Assembly: GCF_003337415.1 (NCBI RefSeq)
Contig: NZ_QPJT01000032.1
Coordinates: 1 to 42,711 of the forward strand
Length of the DNA: 42,711 nucleotides
Reading direction: 5' to 3'
Source of the DNA: Anaerobacterium chartisolvens
GTDB taxonomy: Bacteria > Bacillota > Clostridia > Acetivibrionales > DSM-27016
Part shown: positions 8,395 to 17,394 of the stretch, piece after piece
Layout: each line of letters starts with the position of its first letter
Position numbering within the stretch: position 1 is the first letter of the stretch
Position numbers and translations under genes: made by a program
Notes under the pieces: generated by a model
What the model saw: the letters and a program-made list of their open reading frames with translations, nothing else
Told to the model about the DNA's origin: nothing
Databases searched by the model: none

Positions 8395-9285
8395 TTATCC
8401 CTTAACTGCGCCTAAAGCAATACCTTTTACGAAATACTTCTGGAAGAATGGATACGCACATAATATTGGTACCACGCCAACTGCTGCCATTGCCATTCTT
8501 ACAGTTTCAGCAGGCAGGTTTGTGGTTGATAATCCTGATTGGTTACCTGTATTTGTTGTCTGCAGGAATTGAATGTCTATCATTATACGGTTTAAGACAT
8601 TCTGCAAACTGTACAGTTTCTGGTCTGTAAGGTAAATTAACCCGTTGAACCAGTCGTTCCAGTACATCAAGGCTGAAAGTAAGCCTATGGTGGCCAGTAT
8701 TGGAAGTGACATAGGTATAACTATCATCATAAAGGTCTTTATTTCTCCCGCGCCGTCTATTTTTGCCGACTCAAGCAATGCAGATGGAATATTTGTTGAA
8801 AAGAAAGTTCTCATAAGCATTACAGTAAATCCGTTCAACAGCAAGGTCGGAATTAAAAGAGCCCAAATTGTGTTTTTGATATGGAAGTACTGTGTATATA
8901 CAAGATATGTTGGAACCAAACCACCATTAAAGAGCATTGTAAAGACTACATAGAAATTCAAAATTTTGCGGTGGGGCAAATCCCTTCTTGACAACGGATA
9001 AGACAGCATTGCCGAAATCGCAAGGGAACTTAATGTCCCTACAACCGTAATAAATACTGAAATAAAGTATGCTCTTCCTATTTCAGCTCCTTTAGCCCAT
9101 AAATACATATAGGCTGTCAAGCTAAACTTTTCAGGGAAAAATGAATACCCGTTAGTACCAATAACCAACTCATCCGTAAAGGACGCTATAATCAGCAATA
9201 CAAAAGGTAAAACACAGGCAATGGAGAATAGACCCAGAATTATATGACTCGCAGCGCGAATTCCCCTATCTTCAGCTATTTTCAT
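8395..9285 (-). CDS. lplC: Carbohydrate ABC transporter permease, LplC type
   Basis: This is a membrane permease of the CUT1 family that pairs with LplB to form the channel of an oligosaccharide importer. It has about six hydrophobic segments and the cytoplasmic EAA-loop motif ESAKIDGAGEIKTF before a Pro-rich IPMSLPI. The ATG at 9285 gives 296 aa and follows GGAGG by eight bases. The ATG 15 bases earlier lacks a proper site. It begins 21 bases after lplB ends. No ATPase gene is present, which is usual for this family because a shared MsmX-like ATPase encoded elsewhere serves several importers. Confidence 0.9.
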   Translation of the reverse strand: MKIAEDRGIRAASHIILGLFSIACVLPFVLLIIASFTDELVIGTNGYSFFPEKFSLTAYMYLWAKGAEIGRAYFISVFITVVGTLSSLAISAMLSYPLSRRDLPHRKILNFYVVFTMLFNGGLVPTYLVYTQYFHIKNTIWALLIPTLLLNGFTVMLMRTFFSTNIPSALLESAKIDGAGEIKTFMMIVIPMSLPILATIGLLSALMYWNDWFNGLIYLTDQKLYSLQNVLNRIMIDIQFLQTTNTGNQSGLSTTNLPAETVRMAMAAVGVVPILCAYPFFQKYFVKGIALGAVKG

Positions 9286-9306
9286 AAAATTATCCTCCAT
9301 TCCGTT

Positions 9307-10281
9307 TTAGAACAACGCACTTTCTTTATCGACCTTACTTACAATGAAATTTGATACAAGCACCAGAACAAAACCTACCATAGACTGATAGAAACCTGCC
9401 GCAGAAGACATGCCTATGTCACCCATCTGCATCAAACCACGGTAAACATAGGTATCTATTGTATTTGTGGTATCATAGAGCTGCCCTGAATCCATAGGCA
9501 CCTGATAGAATAAGCCGAAGTCCGAATAAAATATTTTTCCTATTGCAAGGATCGTAAGCATTATTATGACCGGTCTCAGAAAAGGTAGTGTTATTGTCCT
9601 TATCTGCTGCCATTTTGTAGCCCCATCAAGTCTTGCTGCCTCATAATACTCAGGGCTTATTCCTACTATTGTTGCAAGATATATGATACATCCAAACCCC
9701 AGCGTTTTCCATACCTGTACTAACGGTATTATGAAAGGCCAGTATTTAGGCTCTGAATACCAGCTCACCGGTTCCAGTCCAAAGGCCGGTAGTATGGTAT
9801 TGTTTATCAGCCCGGTATCTACGCTTAAGCCTGCATAAACAAGGTATGCAATTATAACCATAGATATTAATGACGGTAAAATTATAAGGCTCTGGTACAT
9901 CCTTAAAAAGAATTTGTTTTTTATTTCATTAAGCAGTATAGCAAAAGCCACCTGAACTATTATTCCAATTATTATGAAGGCTACATTATACAAAATAGTA
10001 TTTCTTGTTATTATAAAAGCATCTGATGTGGCAAACAGATACTTGAAATTTTCAAATCCAACCCAGTCACTGCCGAATATACCCTTTTGAAAGTTTACAT
10101 TTTTAAAGGCTATTACCAGACCGAACATCGGCAGGTAGTTATTTATAAAAAAATATATTAGTCCCGGTGCCATTAATAAAAACAGCGGTAAATATCTTTT
10201 ATAGTCAACTCTTGATTTAAGATTAACAGGCTTCTGATTTGCTTTTATTGCCGCATTCTTTATTACTGACATATCTCCCAT
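9307..10281 (-). CDS. lplB: Carbohydrate ABC transporter permease, LplB type
   Basis: This is the partner permease of LplC, with about six membrane segments and the EAA motif YYEAARLDGATKWQQIRTI. It carries the N-terminal tail and YFFINNYLPMFGLVIAFKNVN typical of LplB and YtpP relatives. The ATG at 10281 (324 aa) follows GGGAAGGG by six bases. A TTG two codons earlier is a less likely start. It lies between the binding protein gene and lplC, with a strong hairpin separating it from the former. Confidence 0.9.
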   Translation of the reverse strand: MGDMSVIKNAAIKANQKPVNLKSRVDYKRYLPLFLLMAPGLIYFFINNYLPMFGLVIAFKNVNFQKGIFGSDWVGFENFKYLFATSDAFIITRNTILYNVAFIIIGIIVQVAFAILLNEIKNKFFLRMYQSLIILPSLISMVIIAYLVYAGLSVDTGLINNTILPAFGLEPVSWYSEPKYWPFIIPLVQVWKTLGFGCIIYLATIVGISPEYYEAARLDGATKWQQIRTITLPFLRPVIIMLTILAIGKIFYSDFGLFYQVPMDSGQLYDTTNTIDTYVYRGLMQMGDIGMSSAAGFYQSMVGFVLVLVSNFIVSKVDKESALF

Positions 10282-10301
10282 ATTCAACCCTTCCCTTTTA
10301 A

Positions 10302-10349
10302 AACCGTACAGCCCAACCAGCTCTTAGGTGATTGGGCTGATATACGGTT
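10302..10349 (-). terminator. Strong hairpin between lplA and lplB
   Basis: The stem is AACCGTA..CAGCCCAA pairing with TTGGGCTG..TACGGTT and is followed on the minus strand by TTTTAAAA. Such hairpins after binding-protein genes commonly stabilise the upstream message or stop part of transcription, so that binding protein exceeds permease. It starts ten bases after the lplA stop. Confidence 0.6.
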
Positions 10350-10358
10350 AATTAATGG

Positions 10359-11909
10359 TTATTTTACATTGTTTTGCTGTGCCCATGCGTCAAGTTGCTT
10401 TTGTTTTTCTGCAATAACCTTTTCTATACCCGCAGCTTTAAGTTTTGAAATGAACTGTGGGTAAATCTTCTCGGGATCAACGGCACCATTTTCAAGTCCC
10501 ATTCTGTATTGCTGCCAGATGTTATTAAGAGCAACAACCTCAGACTTTACAGAAGTTGAATCAAATGCAAAACCCATAGCCTTGGAAATAACTGCACTCT
10601 CATTAAATTTCTTTGTCTGCTCCCAAATATCCGCAGGGTTTCCGGTCCATACGTGAGTAAGGAATTCGTTTCCGAACATCCAAGGTTGATTTGTGAAATA
10701 GCCTGAGGTCTTATCTGTTACCCCTGAAGGGAACCCAATTGTCCCATCAGATTTCTTCTCATAATGCTTTCCTTCTATACCCCATGCAAGCAGATTCTCA
10801 AGATCTGCATTTGTGTACATGAGATTAAGCATCTGCACAGCTTTATCAGGAGTTTTACATGAAACGGGAACAACCCACTGCCATAATGATACGTTAAACG
10901 TGGATGCAAACGGCTTGCTGTACTCCTGTACATAACAATCATATCCGTTTTGAGCCGATTCCTGTGTAGCTATACCCGGTTTGCTTGGAGATATATATGA
11001 GTATACCTTGCCTGTCTTAATCAGAGTATGCTGGTCTTCCTTGGAAGTAGCGATGCTTTGCATTATATAGCCCTTTTGATACCAGTCTCTCATCAATTTT
11101 AATTTATCTTTATATTCCTGAGATTCAAAGTAATTAACTACTTTAAGATCCTGACCATAATCCATAAGTACGCCGAAGCTGTCACTTAAAGTGTCATATT
11201 TAAAAGATGCTTCCACCTGAAGAATGCTCATTCCCTGTGAGCTGATTCCTAAAGGATATGCATTTGGCTCTTTATCTTTTATCGCTTTCAAAACATTTCC
11301 TATATCTGAAAAGGTTTTTATGCCGGACAAGTCGATGCCGTATTTATCAACTATATCTTTGCGTACTACAAATCCGCCGTTGCCACCTATCTCACTTATT
11401 GGTCTTACTCCGTATATCTTTCCGTTGACCATACTTCCCTTTAAGTAGTTGCCTAATGCATCTTTAACTCCCTGTCCGTATTCATCAAGCAAAGGGCCTA
11501 TCTCCTGTATCCTGCCCTGTCCAACCAATGACGTATAAGTTGTTGGGAAGGTGATCATTAAATCCAGTTTTTCACCGCTCGACAGCATCAGATTATATTG
11601 CTGCATAGCTGCACCGAAATTAAGAGGCATAAGCTTTATTTTTGCATTGATGGCAGGTGTAACAATCTTGTTTACTTCATCCTCAACCAATTGCAGATCT
11701 GCCGGAATAGAACCTGTTACAAGGAATGCCATTGTTAAATCTACCGGTGGTCCCTGTGTTTCTGCTTTTGTCTTTTCAGCTGCATTTGCTGTTGAAGCAG
11801 TTGCTTCTGATGAATCAGCTTCCTTTGAGTTGCTTCCGCCGGAGCCGCAAGCTGAGAATACCATAAGAATTGCCATTAGTAATGCTATAAGACTAATTTT
11901 TCTTTTCAT
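10359..11909 (-). CDS. lplA: LplA-type sugar-binding lipoprotein
   Basis: This 516 aa extracellular solute-binding protein delivers an oligosaccharide or glycoside to LplBC. The N-terminus has a lipoprotein signal with the lipobox FSAC, so Cys21 would be lipidated and the protein anchored outside the membrane. A Ser/Thr/Ala-rich linker follows (residues 22-52) and then the binding fold. It starts after AAGGAGG, and a promoter is visible at 11941-11971. The gene sits directly behind its cognate YesM/YesN pair, as in many Clostridia sugar-sensing systems. A paralog is at 21284-22828 and a decayed third C-terminus is at 5475-5580. Confidence 0.9.
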   Translation of the reverse strand: MKRKISLIALLMAILMVFSACGSGGSNSKEADSSEATASTANAAEKTKAETQGPPVDLTMAFLVTGSIPADLQLVEDEVNKIVTPAINAKIKLMPLNFGAAMQQYNLMLSSGEKLDLMITFPTTYTSLVGQGRIQEIGPLLDEYGQGVKDALGNYLKGSMVNGKIYGVRPISEIGGNGGFVVRKDIVDKYGIDLSGIKTFSDIGNVLKAIKDKEPNAYPLGISSQGMSILQVEASFKYDTLSDSFGVLMDYGQDLKVVNYFESQEYKDKLKLMRDWYQKGYIMQSIATSKEDQHTLIKTGKVYSYISPSKPGIATQESAQNGYDCYVQEYSKPFASTFNVSLWQWVVPVSCKTPDKAVQMLNLMYTNADLENLLAWGIEGKHYEKKSDGTIGFPSGVTDKTSGYFTNQPWMFGNEFLTHVWTGNPADIWEQTKKFNESAVISKAMGFAFDSTSVKSEVVALNNIWQQYRMGLENGAVDPEKIYPQFISKLKAAGIEKVIAEKQKQLDAWAQQNNVK

Positions 11910-11940
11910 TGTATTCCTCCTTGAAATATAATGAGCTACA

Positions 11941-11971
11941 CTTATAATTTAACACAGCGGAATAATGTCAA
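11941..11971 (-). promoter_or_regulatory. Candidate promoter of lplA
   Basis: On the minus strand TTGACA (plus 11966-11971) is followed 19 bases later by TATAAG (plus 11941-11946). The -35 is perfect and the spacing is long, which fits a promoter needing an activator such as the YesN protein encoded just upstream. Confidence 0.5.
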
Positions 11972-12030
11972 CTGCTCCAACTCAAACTTTTTATTTGCAC
12001 TTTTTTAACCTGTTTATGCATTCGTATCAA

Positions 12031-13632
12031 TTAAGTTCTTTGTGCAAGCTTTTTCCTGAAATCAACCGGTGATAGACCTGTATACTTCCTGAACATCCTT
12101 GAAAAGTGGGAAAAATTTGAGTACCCCACATGTGCTGCCACATTGCTTACAGGCATATTTGTTCTGGACAACAAATCCTGTGCAACCTTAAGCCGCTCCT
12201 GCTGCAGGTATTCCGATACTGCCATCCCGGTTTCCTTTTTAAAAATCCGTGTCAGGTAAATGGGATTTAAAAACACCTTTGCGGCAATTTCCTCACAGGT
12301 AATCTCCTTATCTATATTCTGTGCTATATAGCTTTGGACCTTTCCTATGACAGATTGTGATTTTTCTACTTTATTTACACATTGAAGCGCCCTTTCAACA
12401 TCATGGAGCATCCACTGGAGCATGTGCCTGACCGACCTTGTGGCACTGCTGAAATAAGCGATAGATTCATTGTCTTTAAAAAGGATGTGAGCTTGTATAC
12501 TTTTACCTTTTAAAAACAAACTCAGCATCTGAACAAAATCCAGTTGAATCTGATGCATAACATTGGAATTCAGCTCCATTGTGTCCATCAGGTTTTGCAG
12601 ATATTTTTCTATCTCTGAAAATAATTTATTCTTTTCACCCTGCTCCAGCATCAATGCCCATGTACTCATATCGGGCAGATTAATTTCAGTGCTTGCCAAA
12701 CTGCTGTCACATAGGGCTATAACCTTATTTGTGTGCGTAACATTATTCAAATCCAGCATTATTAGTCTTTCCACCGTATTCCTTAGATCATGACTAAGTG
12801 CCGTACTTCCCATATAACATGAAAGTTCACATTCCAGATACCTTTGGCAAGCTGTTATATATTTGCTGCAATCTTCTTTTACCCCATTAAAATCTATATG
12901 TTCTGAACTCTCAATGTAAATCATGGCAATCAGGGCTCCATTACCGGTGTCTATGATGATTCCATTTCCGGATTCTTTTAGTATAACCTCCTGTGCAATA
13001 TTTTTAAGAGCGAACTCCATAAGCTTTTCATCTCTGGGGTCCAGCTTCTTGGGCCATCTCTGCGTCCGTATTAAAATAGGAAAAACCTGCATTTCCTCAA
13101 GGCCTGGAAAATTGATCTCCAGTGCAGCTTTTCTCATATCTTCATGAGTAGAAGGAATCTTATGACTTAAAACATCCAGCCAAAAATGTTCTACAATCAG
13201 GGGCTGATGTTTAAGCCAGAGTTTACTGAAACGGGTGTTATCTATAATTTCACTTGCCTTTTTTATACTTTCAAGAGCCTTTCGCACAACTTTCTCCAAT
13301 TCATCAGGCTGTGCAGGCTTCAGAAGATAATCAAGGCTGCCTAATTGTATTGCCTGCTTGGCATAATGAAAATCTGCGTGGCAGGTAATGAAAATACATT
13401 CTGTTTTCGGGAAGTGCTCCTTAACCCAGGTAAGAAGCTCCAATCCATTTCCTTGAGGCATTTCTATATCACATAGAAGAATATCGACCGAATGGATTGA
13501 AAAAAGCTCTTTTGCCTTACGAATGTTTGAGGCCTCATATATTTCAGATATACCAAGCGCCCGAAAATCCAGAGTAGATTTTATCCCCTCAATTTCCAGC
13601 AGTTCATCATCTACAATCATTAAGTTAATCAT
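12031..13632 (-). CDS. yesN: YesN-type response regulator (REC plus AraC DNA-binding)
   Basis: This 533 aa protein has an N-terminal receiver domain (acidic pocket VDDE at residues 7-10, phospho-acceptor Asp55 in LLCDIEMPQ). A long middle region of unclear fold follows, then a C-terminal AraC/XylS two-helix-turn-helix domain (VSNVAAHVGYSNFSHFSRMF, GLSPVDFR). It should be phosphorylated by the kinase encoded just upstream, whose stop overlaps its start by four bases (ATGA). Its likely target is the lplA promoter next door. A close paralog is at 22828-24420. Confidence 0.92.
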   Translation of the reverse strand: MINLMIVDDELLEIEGIKSTLDFRALGISEIYEASNIRKAKELFSIHSVDILLCDIEMPQGNGLELLTWVKEHFPKTECIFITCHADFHYAKQAIQLGSLDYLLKPAQPDELEKVVRKALESIKKASEIIDNTRFSKLWLKHQPLIVEHFWLDVLSHKIPSTHEDMRKAALEINFPGLEEMQVFPILIRTQRWPKKLDPRDEKLMEFALKNIAQEVILKESGNGIIIDTGNGALIAMIYIESSEHIDFNGVKEDCSKYITACQRYLECELSCYMGSTALSHDLRNTVERLIMLDLNNVTHTNKVIALCDSSLASTEINLPDMSTWALMLEQGEKNKLFSEIEKYLQNLMDTMELNSNVMHQIQLDFVQMLSLFLKGKSIQAHILFKDNESIAYFSSATRSVRHMLQWMLHDVERALQCVNKVEKSQSVIGKVQSYIAQNIDKEITCEEIAAKVFLNPIYLTRIFKKETGMAVSEYLQQERLKVAQDLLSRTNMPVSNVAAHVGYSNFSHFSRMFRKYTGLSPVDFRKKLAQRT

Positions 13633-15419
13633 ACACTCCCCTCCCCATTTTCAGCATTAATTTTTTCATCCGCAAGTTGAAAAGCCGTTTTGAGCGGTAC
13701 CTCCATCTCCACTCTTGCGCCTGATTTCTCTCCGTTAGAAAATGTTATTGCCGCTTCGCCCGAATACAGAAGCTCAAGTCTTCTTTGAACATTCCATACA
13801 CCTACATGTTCACCTTGTTCGTCTACAACGCGTCTTCCTTCCCGCAGTTCTTTCAAAACTTCTTCAGAAAATCCCTTGCCGCTGTCGCTAATAATAATCT
13901 TCATAAATTCTAATCCATCAATTTTTTTATATTGAACATTAACACACAGGTGTACAGGCTCGTCAAGAGATACTGCGTATTTCACAGAGTTTTCAACAAA
14001 GTTTTGAATTGCCAGGGGAGGTATTGGCTGTTCCAGCAAAAACTCTTCCGCCTTAACCTCATAGGTAAGATTCCCCGGGAAACGCAGTTCCTGTATCCGA
14101 ATATAGTTTCGCACATGCTGCAGTTCATCTTTAAGTGCCACAAATTTGAGATTATTTTTGAACATGTACCTGAAGTATTGCAGCAGACACAAGGACATCT
14201 CCTGAATCAAATCGTACCTTCTGGTCTGGGCCATACGGTAAATAATATTAAGCGAATTCAGAAAAAAATGCGGATTTACCTGAAGCTGCAAATGTTCAAG
14301 TTCTGCCTTCTGCTTGCTCAGTTTCTCCTCATAAACATTGATTTTCAAATCATGAATTTCATCAAGCATGGTATTAAAAGTATCATTTACAAGCTTAAAT
14401 TCGTCTGAGGTTTTATATTTTTTGATTCTTACTTCAATATTACCGTCTCTGATCTTTTTCATTGCAGAAATTATTCTGTTTATCGGTACCATAACTACCC
14501 TGTGCAGCAGAATCAGGCTGAGCGGCAGCAATAGAATTGAACCAAAAGCAATAGTATTTATTACATGCTGCAAAACCGGCAAATTTTCAAGGATTTTGTT
14601 ATCCTGTATCAGAGCTACCAGATTAAAATCACCTTTGGTGGAATTTGCTCCTACCAGCAAATATTGATTTCTGGTTCCTGTAAGGTAATATCGGTTAAAG
14701 CTTTTCGTTAAATCAACATTTTCGTCGGTAACATCGTTTGAGCTGGTCATCGGTATACCGTCAGCCGTTGTCAGCATGGATGCACCGCCATTACCCATAT
14801 TAATAAAATTCAAAGGAAACAACAGCTTCTTTACGCGAACCCAGGCACCGACGTATGAGGTATCGGATTTAAAGAGCCTCATGAGATAATATTGTTCGTT
14901 AATTTTTTCTGTTCGCCATCCCTTTGGATATAAATAGGCATCTACTTTTGGATCGTTATTTATCAAATCCGTAATATACGTTTTCATTCTATCACGCTCA
15001 CTAAAGCTTTCACTCTCACCCATTCCATAGATAAAATCTTCACTCACTGTATTGTATATAAAAATACAATCCATGGATCTGTATGCAAGTATATCTTTAC
15101 CAAGCTTGCTTGACAGATTGGCAGTGGACACAAGGCGGCTGTCTTCATCATATTGCAGGTTCAGAATTTGAAGGTCAGGATCGGATGCTGCCATAGTACT
15201 CAAATACGAATCCACAACATCAAGGCTGCTATCGATTTGCTTCATATATTGAAACAGCATGTTTCTATTTGACTCGGCTACCTGATTGTGAATTACTTTG
15301 ATAGCATAAAGGTTGTTGTATATTAACAAACCAATAAGGGGAATCAGTATACAAATCACCCCGGCAACAAGTTTAAAGCGAAATGAATTTCGTGAAATAC
15401 CCCTTATTTCCCCTGTCAT
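13629..15419 (-). CDS. yesM: YesM-type sensor histidine kinase
   Basis: This is a membrane sensor kinase of about 596 aa. Transmembrane segments lie at about 16-37 and 289-307 and enclose an extracellular sensor region of the dCache kind. A HAMP domain follows, then a His_kinase domain with LQLQVNPHFFLNSLN (His384) and a HATPase domain with DSGKGF. The ATG at 15419 follows GGGGAG by seven bases; a TTG 33 bases upstream gives a longer reading without a site. It is translationally coupled to the response regulator. It probably senses an extracellular sugar, perhaps through the LplA protein. Confidence 0.92.
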   Translation of the reverse strand: MTGEIRGISRNSFRFKLVAGVICILIPLIGLLIYNNLYAIKVIHNQVAESNRNMLFQYMKQIDSSLDVVDSYLSTMAASDPDLQILNLQYDEDSRLVSTANLSSKLGKDILAYRSMDCIFIYNTVSEDFIYGMGESESFSERDRMKTYITDLINNDPKVDAYLYPKGWRTEKINEQYYLMRLFKSDTSYVGAWVRVKKLLFPLNFINMGNGGASMLTTADGIPMTSSNDVTDENVDLTKSFNRYYLTGTRNQYLLVGANSTKGDFNLVALIQDNKILENLPVLQHVINTIAFGSILLLPLSLILLHRVVMVPINRIISAMKKIRDGNIEVRIKKYKTSDEFKLVNDTFNTMLDEIHDLKINVYEEKLSKQKAELEHLQLQVNPHFFLNSLNIIYRMAQTRRYDLIQEMSLCLLQYFRYMFKNNLKFVALKDELQHVRNYIRIQELRFPGNLTYEVKAEEFLLEQPIPPLAIQNFVENSVKYAVSLDEPVHLCVNVQYKKIDGLEFMKIIISDSGKGFSEEVLKELREGRRVVDEQGEHVGVWNVQRRLELLYSGEAAITFSNGEKSGARVEMEVPLKTAFQLADEKINAENGEGSV

Positions 15420-15513
15420 GTACTTTCTCCCCTTCGCAACCTTCAATTTCAAACTTAAAACTGATTATACACTATCTTAAGTCCTTTTTTAAGGTTATAA
15501 ATATTACCATTGT

Positions 15514-15648
15514 CTATTCCATCCATTTAATATCCAAATGCGGTTCGTTGCGTTGGATTTCCCTTACAGGTCCATTCGAGTAACCAATCATGCAGGCATT
15601 AAAGCTGAATTCTCCTTCAGGCAGTTCCAGTAATTTACTAATTTGAAT
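15514..15648 (-). pseudogene. Remnant resembling a nitroreductase C-terminus
   Basis: A 44-codon minus-strand stretch bounded by stops reads ISKLLELPEGEFSFNACMIG followed by YSNGPVREIQRNEPHLDIKW and ME. The pattern LLxLPEGxxxxxxxxIGY followed by a basic, Pro-containing tail and a Trp resembles the end of nitroreductase-family flavoproteins. No start or body is present. A GGAGG-preceded ATG at 15664 is out of frame with it. I read it as the end of a deleted gene. The rest of 15420-15758 holds the terminator at 15714-15742 and nothing else I can call. Confidence 0.4.
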
Positions 15649-15713
15649 TTACGTTGCAGCACATAATATACCTCCGAGAAATTTAGATTTGAACAAAAAA
15701 TGGTGTTAAAAAT

Positions 15714-15742
15714 ATAAGACATCCCTGTTTGAGAAGTCTTAT
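15714..15742 (-). terminator. Terminator after the first deglycosidase-like operon
   Basis: On the minus strand ATAAGAC pairs with GTCTTAT around a 15-base loop and is followed by ATTTTTAA. It lies 16 bases after the stop of the alpha-like gene and closes the transcription unit. Confidence 0.7.
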
Positions 15743-15758
15743 AATATTATTTTGAAAA

Positions 15759-16736
15759 TTACTTTTTTAAAATTTTTCTTTCCATTTTCAGGTGCCGCTT
15801 TACCATATCGTATTCTTCAATATATAATTCATTTTCAAACTCAGACATGATAAAACCCTCAAAATCTGAATCCTGAATGATTGGAAGTATTTTATCATAA
15901 GGAATGCTTGCTTCTCTGTCATTTTCATCAAGGTAATGGAATTTACCATGAAACTCAAAACAATAAGGCATTATTGCTTTCAAACCTTCATAATCCGGTG
16001 CATTTGTAAACTGTACAAACCCGTACATTCCCTGAAGAGCTGCAAATACGGCACCGTTAGCACCCGCTTCCGCCAATTTTTTCTGAGCCTCTGCCAAAGG
16101 TACATCTTCATAACGCATTTTTGCCGCCATTTCCAACAGCTCCAACGATGCCCCGTTTTTAATAGCCCTATCCCAATGAGGTTTGTTTGGCTTTGTTGCA
16201 AAACAGCCAAAGTCAGGAATGAAGCCAAGATACTTCGAGCCTGTGTTTCCAATAGCCTTTAAACATTCCTGAACATATGGAGTAGAAGGAGTTTCCGGAT
16301 TATGGATTTCAAGTCCCACTTTAATACCATAGGCTTCTGCATATGGAGCCAATCGTTCAAATACTTTCGGAGGTAAAACAAACTGCACCCTCATAACTGT
16401 ACACCCCAGCTTATGGGCACTTTTCAAGTCGGTAATTGCAGCTGCCAGCATTTCATCATCTGTAAGATCCCTATCAAATCTCATCCCTCGGTCATTGCTT
16501 GCCGCATAACAGGAAGGCCCGATTCCATATTTTCTTTTCAAATAATTTACTTGACCTAAAAACTCATCGCTTATATACGGATAAGAAGGGATCATTTGTG
16601 CTGCGACTATTTCGTATCCTTCAGCCCCACACTCTGCAGCCTTTCTTACACAGTCTTCGAAGGAATATTTTCCTGTAGCATATGCCATTGTAAAGCTGAA
16701 TAGTGTTACTCCCAGTTTAATTTTGCTCATTTTCAT
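15759..16736 (-). CDS. C-glycoside deglycosidase alpha-like protein, copy 1
   Basis: This 325 aa TIM-barrel protein of the sugar phosphate isomerase/epimerase superfamily shows the putative metal and catalytic set Glu143 and His145 (GLEIHNP), Asp175 (IPDFGCF), His263 (FEFHGKF) and Glu299 (MSEFEN). The copy at 26780-27790 has the same arrangement. In described C-glycoside deglycosidases such a subunit pairs with a small beta-sandwich subunit and cleaves the C-C bond of a 3-keto C-glycoside by a metal-assisted beta-elimination. The small partner gene lies eight bases upstream, which is the main reason for this call. The start is ambiguous: ATG at 16736 is three bases after AGGAGG and ATG at 16730 is nine. 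A relative acting on O-linked 3-keto glycosides is an alternative. Confidence 0.7.
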   Translation of the reverse strand: MKMSKIKLGVTLFSFTMAYATGKYSFEDCVRKAAECGAEGYEIVAAQMIPSYPYISDEFLGQVNYLKRKYGIGPSCYAASNDRGMRFDRDLTDDEMLAAAITDLKSAHKLGCTVMRVQFVLPPKVFERLAPYAEAYGIKVGLEIHNPETPSTPYVQECLKAIGNTGSKYLGFIPDFGCFATKPNKPHWDRAIKNGASLELLEMAAKMRYEDVPLAEAQKKLAEAGANGAVFAALQGMYGFVQFTNAPDYEGLKAIMPYCFEFHGKFHYLDENDREASIPYDKILPIIQDSDFEGFIMSEFENELYIEEYDMVKRHLKMERKILKK

Positions 16737-16744
16737 ACTCCTCC

Positions 16745-17176
16745 TTATTCTACAACTTCCAAAGTTTTTTCACCGCAGCTGTCAAGCGGCATATAGTTGT
16801 GATCTCCACCTAAAGCCATATATGGTACTCTTAGCATCAATTTTATTTCGATATGATGCTTACCTGCATTAAGTCCACCATCTTTAATTACGCTTATTCT
16901 GGCTGGATTCCGTAATCTCCAGAACTCATTAAAACAGTACTTCAACTGGCAAACAGAAAACTCTTTACCATTCAATCCGAATCTTACAGTTTCTTCAGGC
17001 ACTTTCTCTCCATCAACATATACCTCCAACAGATCAATACAGGACAAGTAGTGTCCTCTGTAATATGCTAATCGGATATCAAATTCAAACCCCGCATTAT
17101 TGCCATTTACATATACATTTTTTAAGCTATTGTCACAAACAACGTCTACAAAAGCTATTCGTAAAGCAAATCCCAT
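16745..17176 (-). CDS. C-glycoside deglycosidase beta-like small subunit (DUF6379), copy 1
   Basis: This 143 aa beta-rich protein fits the DUF6379 family, now known as the C-glycoside deglycosidase beta subunit. Typical features are LAYYRGHYLSCI near residue 40, VDGEKVPEE, a Gly-rich turn DGGLNAGKHHIEIKL, and the closing segment with PYMALGGDHNYMPLD. Copy 2 shares TYYRGIPCS, GVEVPRE, GGLAPGEHEI and IPVPVGG at the same places. In solved complexes the small subunit shapes the active site of the TIM-barrel partner. AAGGAGG precedes the ATG. The gene follows the ribose-type transporter after a terminator and has its own cre-like control region. Confidence 0.75.
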   Translation of the reverse strand: MGFALRIAFVDVVCDNSLKNVYVNGNNAGFEFDIRLAYYRGHYLSCIDLLEVYVDGEKVPEETVRFGLNGKEFSVCQLKYCFNEFWRLRNPARISVIKDGGLNAGKHHIEIKLMLRVPYMALGGDHNYMPLDSCGEKTLEVVE

Positions 17177-17229
17177 CTTGTTACCTCCTTATATAATTAT
17201 GAATTATAAGAAAAACCGATCGAAAATAA

Positions 17230-17269
17230 CTGTAATCGTTTTCTTATCTATTTCAATTGTAACTTAATA
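17230..17269 (-). promoter_or_regulatory. Cre-like operator and -10 of the first deglycosidase-like operon
   Basis: CTGTAATCGTTTTCT (17230-17244) matches the cre consensus except the first base. The 14 bases from TGTAATC are identical to those of the operator at 5392. A -10-like TATTAA (minus strand, plus 17264-17269) and an ATTGTAAC block lie at nearly the same distance as there. The two regions are therefore related control sequences and suggest a common repressor, CcpA or another LacI-family protein. Confidence 0.5.
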
Positions 17270-17339
17270 ACACTAAAATTGAAAGTACTTTTTGGTTATA
17301 TATCAGCTTTTAAAAAGTATTTCTTTTTATAAAAAATAA

Positions 17340-17368
17340 GGTTAAAAACTCAATAAGAATTTTTAACC
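17340..17368 (-). terminator. Terminator after the ribose-type permease gene
   Basis: On the minus strand GGTTAAAAA pairs with TTTTTAACC around an 11-base loop and is followed by TTATTTTTT. It ends the transporter operon before the deglycosidase-like genes. Confidence 0.7.
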
Positions 17369-17394
17369 GTTTTAATTTTATTCCTTAAAAATCA

